The notes: generated by a model from the letters alone, not told the origin. A stretch of 64,000 nt of DNA from Streptomyces violaceusniger Tu 4113 (GCF_000147815.2 NC_015957.1:3534001-3598000), one strand, 5' to 3'; positions 1-8,055 are shown, counted from the stretch's first letter. Made by a program: numbers and translations.

Positions 1-2
1 AC

Positions 3-875
3 CGCCTCAAGGACTCGGTCCAGACGATGCAGGCTCAGCTCACGGCGAAGAAGAACGATTTGCGGAGCGGGGCCTTCCGGGACGCCAGCATGGCGATGTG
101 TGCCTTGGTGGCGGCGGCGGACGGCACGATCGATCCGTCCGAGCGGCAGCGCGTCGCCCAGCTCATCGCCACCAACGACGTGCTCCAGAACTTCGCCCCG
201 GACGAGCTGCACCGCCGCTTCGAGGACCACCTCGACGAGCTCACCACGGACTTCGCCCTCGGGATGGCGAGCGCCATGCGGGAGATCGGCAAGGCGAAGA
301 GGAGGCCCGCCGAGGCCCGGGCCGTCATCCAGATCGGCATCGTCATCGGCTGCGCCGACGGTTACTTCGACGACAGCGAACGGGACGTCGTCCGCGAGGC
401 TTGCTCAGCCCTGGACATCCCTCCGACCGAGTTCGACCTCCACCGCCCCCTCCGCGTCCCCCGCCCGTACCGGGGCCCGGACGAGCTCCCACCGGCGGCC
501 GGCGACCAGGCGTCCGAGCGGACGGGCTCCGGTACGGCACAGGGGATACGCCCCGGGGGCGCCGTACCCGGCGACGACCTCCAGGTCTTCCTCAAGGCGC
601 TGACCAGCGGAACCCGGCAGAGGCTCTTCGCGCACTTCCTCGATGGCGAGGAGCTGACCGTCGGCGAGGTCGCCGAGCGTGCCGGGCTCGGCCCGTCGAC
701 CACCTCCGAGCACCTCGCGGTCCTCCGGCGCGGTGGCCTGCTCCAGTCGACGCGCAGCGGCAAACTGGTCCGCTACCGCGCCGACCGGGAAGGCATCGCC
801 GAACTGCTCGGGCAGCTCCACTCCTACCTCCTCGCCCCCTCCGGGCCACAGGACCCCCCTCTTACCCAGGGCTGA
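3..875 (+). CDS. TerB-like tellurite-resistance domain fused to a C-terminal ArsR-type helix-turn-helix (5' end outside window)
   Basis: The frame is open to the left edge, so the true start lies upstream and the gene is partial. The first ~150 visible residues are a TerB fold with its two pseudo-repeats (CALVAAADGTIDPSER and IGIVIGCADGYFDDSERD, acidic metal-binding-like loops). After a Pro/Gly-rich linker of ~45 residues comes a winged HTH of ArsR type (VGEVAERAGLGPSTTSEHL then a basic wing). Ordinary Streptomyces TerB proteins are ~151 residues and stop after the EFDL motif; here translation continues another ~130 residues. TerB proteins are cytoplasmic and linked to tellurite/stress resistance. 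The fusion suggests a DNA-binding TerB, which is inference. Confidence 0.85.
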   Translation, partial: RLKDSVQTMQAQLTAKKNDLRSGAFRDASMAMCALVAAADGTIDPSERQRVAQLIATNDVLQNFAPDELHRRFEDHLDELTTDFALGMASAMREIGKAKRRPAEARAVIQIGIVIGCADGYFDDSERDVVREACSALDIPPTEFDLHRPLRVPRPYRGPDELPPAAGDQASERTGSGTAQGIRPGGAVPGDDLQVFLKALTSGTRQRLFAHFLDGEELTVGEVAERAGLGPSTTSEHLAVLRRGGLLQSTRSGKLVRYRADREGIAELLGQLHSYLLAPSGPQDPPLTQG

Positions 876-912
876 GCGGCCGGCCTCCCGCCCTCATCGG
901 ATGCGACGCGGG

Positions 913-2028
913 TCAAGCTATGAGCAGGCGGAGGCCGAGATCTGCCGCGTCGAGGTCGGCGAGGTCGCTGTTGCGCCTGGCCCACCGGCCGGAGTCGAGG
1001 TCGTCGCCGAGGCCTCGCACCGCCCGCTGCTCGGCCTTGGGTCCGACCCTCGTCCACACCGACACCGCACGGCGCACGTGATCCTCCAGATACGCCCCCG
1101 GTCGGCGCCAGTATGCCTCGAACAGGCCGTCGGCGCAGTCCCACGGGATGGGCACCGGCTCAGCGCGGGCGCCGATCGCGTCGGCCATCCCAGCAAGCGA
1201 GGGAAACTCCGCGAGGACGGCGGCGAACTCGGGCAGGTAGTCGCGGGTGAGCCAGAACCGGTCCTGCCATCCCGGCTCGTCGGTGTCGAACGTGAGCACC
1301 ACCACACGTCGGGCCACGCGCCGCATCTCGCGCAGCCCCGCTATCGGGTCCCCCCAGTGGTGAACGGTGGAGACGGCCATCGCGACGTCGAAGGACTGGT
1401 CCTCGAACGGCAGACTCTCCGCGGCGGCGGCCACACACGGCGCCGAGCCGGCAGGCCGCTGCCCCCGCATGACCGCCGATGGCTCCACCGCGGTCACGTC
1501 GCGATCAGCAGGCTCGTAGGAGCCGGTGCCCGCCCCGACATTCAGCACCGTTTCCGCGTCGCCGAGCGCGTCCCAGATCTGCCCGGCGATCCGCGGCTCG
1601 GTACATCGCGTCGCGGTGTAAGCGCCGCCGATCGCGTCGTACAGCCGTGCACCGAGCATCTCCAGTTGCTCCTCCGGTGTCACCATCAGTCCCTTCGCCC
1701 GTGCCTCCAGTTCTCTGTCGATGGCCGCCACCATGGCGTCAGCGCGATCGCGCCGCTCCAGCAGGAGGCCTCGCAGTCGGCGCAGGTGCGCGACCGCGTC
1801 GGTGGACGGGTCGCCGACCAGTTCCGCAACCTCCCGCAGCCCGAAGCCCAGCCGCCGATAGGCCAGCACCTCCCGCAGCCGCTCCACGTCGCCCGCCGAA
1901 TAGGCCCGGTACCCGGCCGTGGTCCGCGCCGACGGCCGAACGAGCCTGATCTCGTCATAGTGATGCAGCGTGCGGACACTCACGCCGGCCAGCTCGGCCA
2001 CGCGTCCCACAGTCCAGTGATCTTCCAC
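913..2028 (-). CDS. MerR-family HTH fused to class I SAM-dependent methyltransferase
   Basis: Residues 1-70 form a MerR DNA-binding domain (TVGRVAELAGVSVRTLHHYDE). Residues ~80-125 are a dimerisation coiled coil and a short TipA-like linker (VTPEEQLEMLG). Residues ~130-250 are a Rossmann methyltransferase with motif I VLNVGAGTGS at 161-170 and a downstream VSTVHHW segment. The GTG start at 2028 is preferred over ATG 2079 because a MerR-type promoter (-10 at 2036-2041) places transcription initiation at about this codon, giving a leaderless mRNA. The protein may sense or modify a small molecule and regulate its own gene. The methyl acceptor is unknown. Confidence 0.85.
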   Translation of the reverse strand: MEDHWTVGRVAELAGVSVRTLHHYDEIRLVRPSARTTAGYRAYSAGDVERLREVLAYRRLGFGLREVAELVGDPSTDAVAHLRRLRGLLLERRDRADAMVAAIDRELEARAKGLMVTPEEQLEMLGARLYDAIGGAYTATRCTEPRIAGQIWDALGDAETVLNVGAGTGSYEPADRDVTAVEPSAVMRGQRPAGSAPCVAAAAESLPFEDQSFDVAMAVSTVHHWGDPIAGLREMRRVARRVVVLTFDTDEPGWQDRFWLTRDYLPEFAAVLAEFPSLAGMADAIGARAEPVPIPWDCADGLFEAYWRRPGAYLEDHVRRAVSVWTRVGPKAEQRAVRGLGDDLDSGRWARRNSDLADLDAADLGLRLLIA

Positions 2029-2035
2029 GGCACCG

Positions 2036-2066
2036 ACTATGCAGCCTGACGTGACGTGAGGGTCAA
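2036..2066 (-). promoter_or_regulatory. MerR/TipA-type promoter with 19-bp spacer, leaderless
   Basis: On the minus strand a -35 TTGACC (2061-2066) and a -10 CATAGT (2036-2041) are separated by exactly 19 bp, the over-long spacer used by MerR activators. The spacer begins CTCACGTCACGT, very like the ptipA operator. Only 7 nt separate the -10 from GTG 2028. Autoregulation by the MerR-methyltransferase is the natural reading. Confidence 0.8.
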
Positions 2067-2101
2067 GAGCCCTACTCAAGGGCCCTGCTCAAGAGCCCTA
2101 C
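2063..2101. repeat. Three tandem 13-bp iterons beside the MerR promoter
   Basis: Three head-to-tail copies of TCAAGRGCCCTRC lie at 2063-2075, 2076-2088 and 2089-2101. The outer two are identical and the middle one differs at two positions. The first copy overlaps the -35 of the MerR-methyltransferase promoter, so the array could be an additional binding site or simply a slippage product. Confidence 0.7.
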
Positions 2102-2192
2102 GGGTGCGCCGGATTCGAACTGCTCCGCAAGATGATCCTGCTTCAGTAACCCTCCGCGACCACTCCCCAAGATCTGTGCCAGAACCCAAAAG

Positions 2193-2378
2193 TCACTGAT
2201 ATTGATCACGATGCCCGCTCCAAAACGACTCCCGAAGTCGCGGGTTGGCCCGCGCCGCGAGCTGCACGGTGAGCAGGAACCGATGGTGGCGGCGGCGGGC
2301 CAGATGCGCGTGCTCGTGAGCGAACAGTGCCCGGCGCTCGGCCGCATCCAGCCCGGTGAGCATCCCGGTACTCACCAC
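2193..2378 (-). pseudogene. Fragment of an M56/BlaR1-type membrane metallopeptidase
   Basis: The translation VSTGMLTGLDAAERRALFAH followed by EHAHLARRRHH matches the catalytic region of M56 peptidases, with the zinc-binding HExxH helix seen as HEHAH. After about 50 residues the similarity stops (ANPRLRE, then unrelated sequence to a stop). No membrane segments precede it. M56 proteins are ~300 residues, so both ends are missing. It lies between the MerR promoter and the RidA terminator and is probably not functional. Confidence 0.7.
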
Positions 2379-2402
2379 GCCCTCACGTCAGTCGCCGATG
2401 GG

Positions 2403-2430
2403 CTCGTGGGCCCGGGAGCGGGCCCACGAG
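2403..2430 (-). terminator. Intrinsic terminator hairpin after the RidA gene
   Basis: A perfect 12-bp stem (CTCGTGGGCCCG at 2403-2414 pairing with 2419-2430) with a GGAG loop begins 6 nt after the RidA stop codon. No long U-tract follows, as is usual in Streptomyces. Confidence 0.85.
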
Positions 2431-2436
2431 CGGTGG

Positions 2437-2859
2437 CTACCGGGATGAGTCGGGGTACGCGGCGGTCGCGCGGATTTCGACGAGGAGTCCCGGGCTGGCG
2501 AGGCCGCTGACCCCGATGATCGTCCAGGTCGGGTAAGGCGCTTCGACGAGGCGCTGCTTGGCCTCGATGAAGCCGGGCAGGTGCTGGCGGATGTCGACGT
2601 GGTAGCTGGTGACGTCGACGAGGGCGGACAGGTCGAGGTTCTCCAGTCGAAGGATCTCCTCGATCTTCCGGATGGCGATCTCGGTCTGCTCCTCGATGGT
2701 GTCCGGGATGGTTCCGTCGGCTCGGCGGCCGATCGTTCCCGCGATGAACAGGAGGCCGTGCGCGCGGACCGCGGCGGAATAGCCGAAGCCCGCGAAGGCG
2801 CTGGTGGTTTGCCCGAAGACTGCGTTGTCCTCAGGGATCTCGACGGTGTGGACGGTCAT
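2437..2859 (-). CDS. RidA/YjgF/YER057c/UK114 family protein
   Basis: A 140-residue single-domain RidA protein of typical family length. The C-terminal VEIRATA carries the conserved Arg (R130) that in RidA enzymes binds the carboxylate of the enamine/imine. The YPTWTIIGVSGLASPG segment is the conserved trimer-interface region. RidA proteins hydrolyse reactive 2-aminoacrylate-type imines in the cytoplasm. It is the second gene of a two-gene unit with the HD-domain protein (48-bp gap) and ends in a strong hairpin. The exact substrate cannot be read from sequence. Confidence 0.9.
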   Translation of the reverse strand: MTVHTVEIPEDNAVFGQTTSAFAGFGYSAAVRAHGLLFIAGTIGRRADGTIPDTIEEQTEIAIRKIEEILRLENLDLSALVDVTSYHVDIRQHLPGFIEAKQRLVEAPYPTWTIIGVSGLASPGLLVEIRATAAYPDSSR

Positions 2860-2907
2860 GGCGGTGCTTCCTTTTCTCTGTTGATGAAAGGCGTGGAGTC
2901 CGCGGAG

Positions 2908-3582
2908 TCAGTTGCCCCAGCGGGACGAACGGCAGGCGTGCTCCAGCCGGGTCCGGCCGAAGGTCTCGCGTTCGCGGAGGAATTCGCCGGGAATCGCGTA
3001 CCGGGGTGCGTTCGTCGGGTTCTTCGCGGCCTGCGCGACGATCGCGTCGGTGAGTGAGCGGATCATGTCCAGCCGTGGATAGGCGGCGTGCACGGCGTCG
3101 GCCTGCTCATCGGTGACGGCGTCGACGTGGTCGGCACCCAGTGCGCCGCCGAAGTCGAGGGCGACGCCTTCGCGGACGAGCACGCACAGCGTGCCGCGGC
3201 GTTCCGCGATGCCCGGTGAGGTGTGCAGGGCGATGGCCTGCCAGACCTGGTCGGCGTCGGCTGCGGGCACTCCGCGTTCGATGAGGAATGTGGCGGCCCG
3301 GTCGGCGCCTTCGACCTCGAACCGCTGGCTGTGCGGGCCGTCCGACGCCACGCCGAGGTCGTGCATCGCGCACGCGGCGAACAACAGGTCGTCGTGGTAG
3401 TCGTGGCCGACGGCCAGGCCGAGGCGGCCGGCCACCAGCCGGGCGAACAGATAGCTGCGGACGCTGTGGTTGAACACGGACGGCGTTTCCACCGGTCGGA
3501 TGAAGTTCACGACGGCGTCGGCAAGTGGTGTGCCGGGCAGCGTGATCAGGTCGGCGGTCGCCTCGTGGGTAGATCCGGTCAT
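2908..3582 (-). CDS. HD-domain hydrolase, cyanamide-hydratase-like
   Basis: A 224-residue protein when started at ATG 3582; the longer open frame to 3636 runs into the divergent promoter and is not used here. It shows the HD-superfamily metal ligands: H39 in FNHSVRS, H74-D75 in CAMHDLG, and a later ALHTSPGIAE segment. The arrangement resembles small HD proteins annotated as cyanamide hydratases. It is divergent from a GlxA-type regulator, which probably controls it, and is followed by a RidA gene. Together they may detoxify a nitrogenous metabolite (inference). Confidence 0.85.
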   Translation of the reverse strand: MTGSTHEATADLITLPGTPLADAVVNFIRPVETPSVFNHSVRSYLFARLVAGRLGLAVGHDYHDDLLFAACAMHDLGVASDGPHSQRFEVEGADRAATFLIERGVPAADADQVWQAIALHTSPGIAERRGTLCVLVREGVALDFGGALGADHVDAVTDEQADAVHAAYPRLDMIRSLTDAIVAQAAKNPTNAPRYAIPGEFLRERETFGRTRLEHACRSSRWGN

Positions 3583-3620
3583 GTCCTCAGCCTGGCCGCG
3601 ACCGCCCTGACCTGGCGAGA

Positions 3621-3653
3621 GGCAAAATTTCCTCACTTCGATAGAATCTTGCC
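3621..3653. promoter_or_regulatory. Palindromic operator/promoter in the HD-glxA-like divergent gap
   Basis: GGCAAAATT (3621-3629) and AATCTTGCC (3645-3653) form an inverted repeat with one mismatch, the right arm abutting ATG 3654. TAGAAT (3642-3647) is a good -10 hexamer 6 nt before that ATG, implying a leaderless mRNA for the regulator. Binding here would block that promoter and could also affect the divergent HD-domain gene. Confidence 0.6.
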
Positions 3654-4622
3654 ATGACAGTGCATCGAGTCGCGGTCCTGGCGCTGGACGGGGTCACCCC
3701 GCTCGACCTGGCGATCCCGACGCAGATCTTCACCACCCGGCCGGAAACCCCTTACGAGATGACCCTGTGCGCGCTGGACGCGAAGGTGGTCACCAGCGCG
3801 GGGTTCGCCCTGGTAGCCGACGGGGAGCTGGAGCAGGTGCGCACCGCAGACACCGTGGTCGTGCCGGGATTCGAACCGATCCTCCAACTGCCGGACGCCG
3901 TGCTCGGCACGCTTGCCGAGGCCCGCGACCGAGGCACGCGTGTGGTGTCGATCTGCACGGGCGCCTTCGCACTGGCCGCGGCGGGCGTGCTGGACGGGCT
4001 GCACGCCACGACTCACTGGAAGCACATCGACGAGCTCCAGCGGGGCTTCCCGGCCGTCAAGGTCGACCGCGACGTGCTCTACGTCGACGAGGGCGACGTG
4101 CTCACCTCGGCCGGGGTGTGCTGCGGCATCGACCTCTGCCTGCACCTGGTGCGCCGCGACCTGGGGGCGGTGGTGGCCAACGAGATCGCCCGCGGTCTGG
4201 TGGCCGCCCCCCACCGGGACGGTGGGCAGGCCCAGTACGTGCCGGCTCCGGTCGCGGTGGCCGGTCAGGCGTCGCTGTCCGGTACCCGGGGATGGGCCCT
4301 GCACCGGCTCGGCGAACCGCTCACACTGCGCGTGCTCGCCCGGCACGCGGGTCTCTCGCAGCGCACCTTCATGCGCCGGTTCACCGAGGAGACGGGCACG
4401 ACCCCGTTGCAGTGGTTGCAGGGCGCCCGCCTCAGCAGGGCGCGGGAACTGCTGGAAACCACGGACCACCCGATGGATCGGGTGGCGCGGGACTGCGGAC
4501 TGGGCACGGCAGCCAACCTGCGGCTGCACTTCCGACGCGCACTGGGCACCACCCCCACCGCCTACCGCCGCACCTTCGGACGCTCGACGTCGCGCGGTCC
4601 GGCCTGTTCACGTACGAGTTGA
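3654..4622 (+). CDS. GlxA/FtrA-type regulator: DJ-1/PfpI domain plus AraC HTH
   Basis: A 322-residue two-domain regulator. Residues ~3-170 form a DJ-1/PfpI amidotransferase-like fold with the nucleophile-elbow Cys C101 (VVSICTGAFALAA). Residues ~215-305 form a double AraC HTH (LTLRVLARHAGLSQRTFMRR and a second helix pair ending PTAYRR). Such proteins sense small amines, betaines or aldehyde-like ligands and regulate adjacent catabolic genes. The divergent HD-domain/RidA pair is the likely target. Start ATG 3654 is supported by the leaderless promoter just upstream. Confidence 0.9.
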   Translation: MTVHRVAVLALDGVTPLDLAIPTQIFTTRPETPYEMTLCALDAKVVTSAGFALVADGELEQVRTADTVVVPGFEPILQLPDAVLGTLAEARDRGTRVVSICTGAFALAAAGVLDGLHATTHWKHIDELQRGFPAVKVDRDVLYVDEGDVLTSAGVCCGIDLCLHLVRRDLGAVVANEIARGLVAAPHRDGGQAQYVPAPVAVAGQASLSGTRGWALHRLGEPLTLRVLARHAGLSQRTFMRRFTEETGTTPLQWLQGARLSRARELLETTDHPMDRVARDCGLGTAANLRLHFRRALGTTPTAYRRTFGRSTSRGPACSRTS

Positions 4623-4670
4623 GGCGTATGCGGGCACCGGAACAGCGGGCTGTCCGGTGACCGCGTGGCG

Positions 4671-5144
4671 TCACAGGCGCTCTGTCTCTGTGGGCAGCGG
4701 GTCGAGCACTGGGTTGGTGAGGTGCTGGTAGATGATCGAGGTGCGGAAGCTGAGAATCTCCCGGCGGTTGGTGAACTGGTCCAGGAGGAAGGCGTGCAGG
4801 TGGTCGATGTCCGGGGCGGTGACGTGGACGAGGAAGTCGTCGCTGCCGGCCATCGTGTAGACGGAGACCACCTCTGGTAGCTGGGTCACCGACCGTTCGA
4901 AGGCGGCGACGACATCCCGGCGCAGAGGCCGGACCTGGGTGAAGACCATCGCCTGCACGGAGCGGTTGAGTGCCCGCAGGGAGACTTGGGCCCGGTAGCC
5001 CTGGATGATGCCGCGCTTGTGCAGCAACCTGGTGCGTTCGAGGCAGGTGGAGGGGGCGATACCGAGCTTCTCGGCGAGGGCCCGGTTGGACTGCCGACCA
5101 TCGGCCTGCAGATGGTGCACGATCGCCGAATCAAGTTCATCCAT
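4671..5144 (-). CDS. Lrp/AsnC family transcriptional regulator
   Basis: A 157-residue protein with an N-terminal AsnC HTH (LAEKLGIAPSTCLERTRLL) and a C-terminal RAM domain (VSVYTMAGSDDFLVHVTAPD). Start ATG 5144 is chosen over ATG 5159 because AGGAGGT lies just upstream at the right distance. It is divergent from valine dehydrogenase, and a 15-bp palindrome with an AT core occupies the gap. This suggests regulation of branched-chain amino acid catabolism, as seen for Lrp-family regulators beside such dehydrogenases. Confidence 0.92.
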   Translation of the reverse strand: MDELDSAIVHHLQADGRQSNRALAEKLGIAPSTCLERTRLLHKRGIIQGYRAQVSLRALNRSVQAMVFTQVRPLRRDVVAAFERSVTQLPEVVSVYTMAGSDDFLVHVTAPDIDHLHAFLLDQFTNRREILSFRTSIIYQHLTNPVLDPLPTETERL

Positions 5145-5166
5145 GGCTACCTCCTGCATCGCGATA

Positions 5167-5216
5167 CCGAATTTACTTCGGCGTCACGTCGACCGTTCCG
5201 TGCATCAGCCTAGCTT
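5167..5216. promoter_or_regulatory. Lrp-like operator and vdh promoter
   Basis: CCGAATTTACTTCGG at 5167-5181 is a palindrome with AT-rich centre, the shape of Lrp/AsnC sites. Downstream for the + strand, TCGACC (5189-5194) and TAGCTT (5211-5216) with a 16-bp spacer are a plausible promoter. The -10 is 7 nt before ATG 5224, again a leaderless arrangement. Confidence 0.5.
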
Positions 5217-5223
5217 CGGGGGC

Positions 5224-6282
5224 ATGAGCCAAGCACTTGCACATGAGGACGTGATCATTCGACGCGGACGCCGTTCTGGGCTGCCGCTGATCGTGGCAGT
5301 CCACTCCCGGGCCCTGGGCCCGGCGGTCGGCGGCTGCCGACTGCGCCGCTACGACACCTGGCAGCATGGACTGGCTGACGCGCTGCGCCTGTCGGAGGCG
5401 ATGACCTACAAGGCCGCGGTCGCCGGTCTGGACTTCGGCGGCGGCAAGAGCGTGATCGCCCTCGACAACGACACCGCACTCACTCCACAGTTGCGTGAGA
5501 CCGCACTGGAGGATCTGGGCGAGTTGATCGCCTCCTTCCAGGGTTCCTACCGCACCGGCCCCGACGTCGGCACCGGCCCCGAGGACATGGTGGTCCTGCG
5601 GCGTTTCTCGCCGTACGCGTACTGCGCGCCCGAGGGGCACGGCGGTACCGGCAATTCCGGAGGCCCGACCGCCACCGGCGTTCTGGCGGCCCTGCGCGCC
5701 GGTGCGCGGCATGTATTCGGCGATGCCTCCTGCACCGGACGGACCGTGGTGATCAGCGGCTTCGGGTCGGTGGGCAGCGGTATTGCCGCCGGCCTGGCCG
5801 CCAAGGGCGCGCATGTCGTCGTGTCGGACCTGGAAGCCTCCCGTAAGGAGGCGGCCCTGGCGAGCGGGTACGGATGGGTCGAGCCCGGTCAGGCTCTGTC
5901 CGCGCCGGCCGACATCCTGGTCCCGGCTGCCGTCGGCGGTGTACTCAATGACGTGACCGTCCCGCAGATCACCGCGCGCCTGGTCGTCGGCCCGGCGAAC
6001 AACCAGCTCACCGAGGAGCGCGTGGCCGATGCCCTCGCGGAGCGGGGCATTGTCTGGGTGCCCGACTATGTCGCCAGTGCCGGCGGTATCGCCTACGCCC
6101 TGAGCCGGGAGTCGGAGAACTACAGCCACGAGGCCGCGCAGAAGCGGGTGGAGGGCATCGGCGACACCGTGACCCGCCTCCTTGACCTGGCGCTCTCGGC
6201 CGGCACCACCCTGCTGCGGGCGGCCCAGCAGATTGCCGAGCGCCGACTGGCGTCCTCGGACTTGGAGGCCCACGCCGTCTGA
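5224..6282 (+). CDS. vdh: Valine (Leu/Phe/Val-type) dehydrogenase
   Basis: A 352-residue Glu/Leu/Phe/Val dehydrogenase, the size of Streptomyces valine dehydrogenase. K63 (AMTYKAAVAG) and K75 (FGGGKSV) match the substrate-binding and catalytic lysines. GFGSVGSG at 179-186 is the NAD-binding loop. It would oxidatively deaminate branched-chain amino acids to 2-oxoacids plus NH4+ in the cytosol, feeding acyl-CoA precursors. ATG 5224 is chosen because the in-frame extension upstream overlaps the Lrp gene on the other strand and shows no homology. The neighbouring Lrp gene is the likely regulator. Confidence 0.9.
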   Translation: MSQALAHEDVIIRRGRRSGLPLIVAVHSRALGPAVGGCRLRRYDTWQHGLADALRLSEAMTYKAAVAGLDFGGGKSVIALDNDTALTPQLRETALEDLGELIASFQGSYRTGPDVGTGPEDMVVLRRFSPYAYCAPEGHGGTGNSGGPTATGVLAALRAGARHVFGDASCTGRTVVISGFGSVGSGIAAGLAAKGAHVVVSDLEASRKEAALASGYGWVEPGQALSAPADILVPAAVGGVLNDVTVPQITARLVVGPANNQLTEERVADALAERGIVWVPDYVASAGGIAYALSRESENYSHEAAQKRVEGIGDTVTRLLDLALSAGTTLLRAAQQIAERRLASSDLEAHAV

Positions 6283-6778
6283 TGGCCGGCGGGCACGTCG
6301 GACATGCACTTCGCCGGCGCCTTGGACCAGGAGTCCGGTATCCGGCCAGTGCTCTGCCTCTTGCCGGGGCACCGGCTCGCCGATCCGGTTACGGTCGGCC
6401 ATGGTCGTGCTCGCGTCCGCCGGCGGCAACACGGTGCCGGCCATCGTCCGCCTCGTGCAGGCGGACGGGCAGGTCACCCACCGGACCGCGCGGGGCTGCC
6501 GAGGGCATCCAGTGACGGGCGGAGTCCCGGCAGGGACGATGAGCCGCTCCCTCCTGGAGCGGCTGTCCCGGACCTGCGGGAACGTCTCAGGCCCGCCGCT
6601 TCGGACAGGACCGGGCAGGTGGCTGAGAAGCCCATGCCGGCCGCCCTCAGACCGCCGCTCCTTCGACGACCGGCAGGGCGCGTGCCGACGCCGCGCCGAA
6701 GGAGCCATCTCGGTGGGCTGGGCCGGGCGTTGGCTCCGGCGCGGGTCCCGGCGGCGCATCGGCTGACTCGGGGCGGAG
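6283..6778. other. Intergenic stretch without a recognisable gene
   Basis: About 500 bp between vdh and rheA. Open frames exist on both strands but are Arg/Pro/Gly-rich shadows without recognisable domains, ribosome-binding sites or plausible starts. No convincing hairpin or RNA gene was seen. Confidence 0.5.
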
Positions 6779-7456
6779 TCAGTCCGTGCCGCGGCGCTGG
6801 TCGCCGCTTGTCTGCCGGAGCCGGTCGGCGTGGCGGGCTACGGTGTCGACGCGGTCCGCGAGGTCGGTATGACGTGCTGACAGGTGCTGATGGGCTTCGG
6901 CGAGCGGGGTGACGAGCTGGGCGGCGTCGTCGTGGGCGAGGGCGTCCGTCAGCCGGGCGATGTGGTTACGGGCCTCGGCGGGCAGATCGGTGAGGGAGGT
7001 GACTTGCCCGGCGAGCCGACGCAGGTCGGCCGCGTTGCCCCGGGCCCATGAGGTGACGGTGCGGTCGGCGGCGCGGCGGTCGCGGGTGGCCTGTACTCGC
7101 TGCTCCCCGGTGGCGCCGGGGGTTCCGGGGCGTACGCGCAGGTAACGACGCTCGGCGGCCTGGCGGCTCGCCACGCCCAGGGGGTGTGCGAGCTCGGCCC
7201 AGCTGGCGCCCGCCTCGCGAGCCGTCTCGATCAGCCACGGTTCCCACCCGGCGAGTTGGTCCCTGACCTCCCGCAGCAGCAACAGCGCGGCCAGGGCCTC
7301 CTCCGAGCTGGTCCGGTGCGGCTCCGGCCCTCGGCCCGGTGGGGCGGTGGCGGTGCGCACGACCTCGTTGATGGCCTCCAACGCCGCCGAGGTGGCGTGG
7401 AACGACGTGGGGGCGGGGTGGGTGTCGGGTTCGCGAGACTCCTCCGGGCTGACCAT
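6779..7456 (-). CDS. rheA: RheA-like repressor of hsp18
   Basis: A 225-residue soluble protein with a central helix-turn-helix-like region at ~77-105 (ETAREAGASWAELAHPLGVA followed by SRQAAERRY) and a helical C-terminus. Start ATG 7456 is preceded by GGAGG; the two ATGs further upstream (7477 and 7504) lack this and the outer one lies inside the operator. RheA of Streptomyces albus represses hsp18 and itself and releases DNA reversibly on heating. Divergent orientation next to an Hsp20 gene and an exact RheA-type operator support the assignment. Annotated homologues are also called 'HSP18 transcriptional regulator'. Confidence 0.82.
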   Translation of the reverse strand: MVSPEESREPDTHPAPTSFHATSAALEAINEVVRTATAPPGRGPEPHRTSSEEALAALLLLREVRDQLAGWEPWLIETAREAGASWAELAHPLGVASRQAAERRYLRVRPGTPGATGEQRVQATRDRRAADRTVTSWARGNAADLRRLAGQVTSLTDLPAEARNHIARLTDALAHDDAAQLVTPLAEAHQHLSARHTDLADRVDTVARHADRLRQTSGDQRRGTD

Positions 7457-7498
7457 GGCGTATCCCTCCTTCGTCATCGGGTTGACGACAGAATCATT

Positions 7499-7517
7499 TG
7501 TCATCGTTCCGATGACA
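7499..7517. promoter_or_regulatory. RheA operator
   Basis: The perfect palindrome TGTCATCGTTCCGATGACA lies in the rheA-hsp18 divergent gap. It has the form TGTCATC-N5-GATGACA that I recall for the S. albus RheA site. A GTCATCG half-site recurs at 7474-7480. Confidence 0.85.
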
Positions 7518-7593
7518 TGCTACAACGGAGGGCAGGTTACAGCGCATTGGCGGTACTGCCCAAAGCAGACAAGCACACTGGAGGTGTTTCACG

Positions 7594-8028
7594 ATGTTGA
7601 TGCGCACCGACCCGTTCCGCGAGCTTGACCGGCTCACCCAGCAGCTCATGGGCTCGTCCGGCACTTGGTCCAGGCCGTCCACCATGCCGATGGACGCCTA
7701 CCGTGAGGGTGACGACTATGTGATCGCCCTCGACCTCCCCGGCGTCTCGACCGATGCGATCGACATCGATGTCGAGCGGAACATGCTCACCGTCAAGGCA
7801 GAGCGGCGGCCGGTCGCCAAGGCCGACGATGTGCAGATGGAGCTGTCCGAACGGCCTCTCGGAGTCTTCTCCCGCCAGCTGATGCTGGCCGACACCCTCG
7901 ACACCGAGCACATCACGGCAGACTACGAAGCCGGTGTCCTGACGCTGCGCATCCCCGTCGCCGAGCGGGCCAAGCCCCGCAAGATCGCCATCGGCGAGGG
8001 CGCCGGGCGCAAGCAGATCAGCGGCTGA
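7594..8028 (+). CDS. hsp18: Small heat-shock protein, Hsp20/alpha-crystallin family
   Basis: A 144-residue cytosolic chaperone with an alpha-crystallin domain at ~32-125 ([31 protein letters not shown] near the end with the conserved G-V-L-x-L-x-I/V-P signature). The N-terminal arm is short and hydrophobic. GGAGG precedes ATG 7594. These proteins hold unfolding proteins during heat stress and associate with membranes in S. albus. Expression should be heat-induced through the RheA site upstream. A hairpin follows the stop codon. Confidence 0.92.
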   Translation: MLMRTDPFRELDRLTQQLMGSSGTWSRPSTMPMDAYREGDDYVIALDLPGVSTDAIDIDVERNMLTVKAERRPVAKADDVQMELSERPLGVFSRQLMLADTLDTEHITADYEAGVLTLRIPVAERAKPRKIAIGEGAGRKQISG

Positions 8029-8055
8029 CGCCGGGGGTATGCACCATCGCGGGCG

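Noticed and set aside
2072..2347. 91-codon minus-strand frame over the MerR promoter
   Set aside because: The M56 peptidase similarity lies in a different frame, and this one covers the iterons and promoter.
5173..6759. 528-codon frame antisense to vdh
   Set aside because: No domain, low-complexity translation, and a real enzyme on the other strand.
6304..6912. 202-codon frame after vdh
   Set aside because: Overlaps rheA on the opposite strand and has shadow composition.
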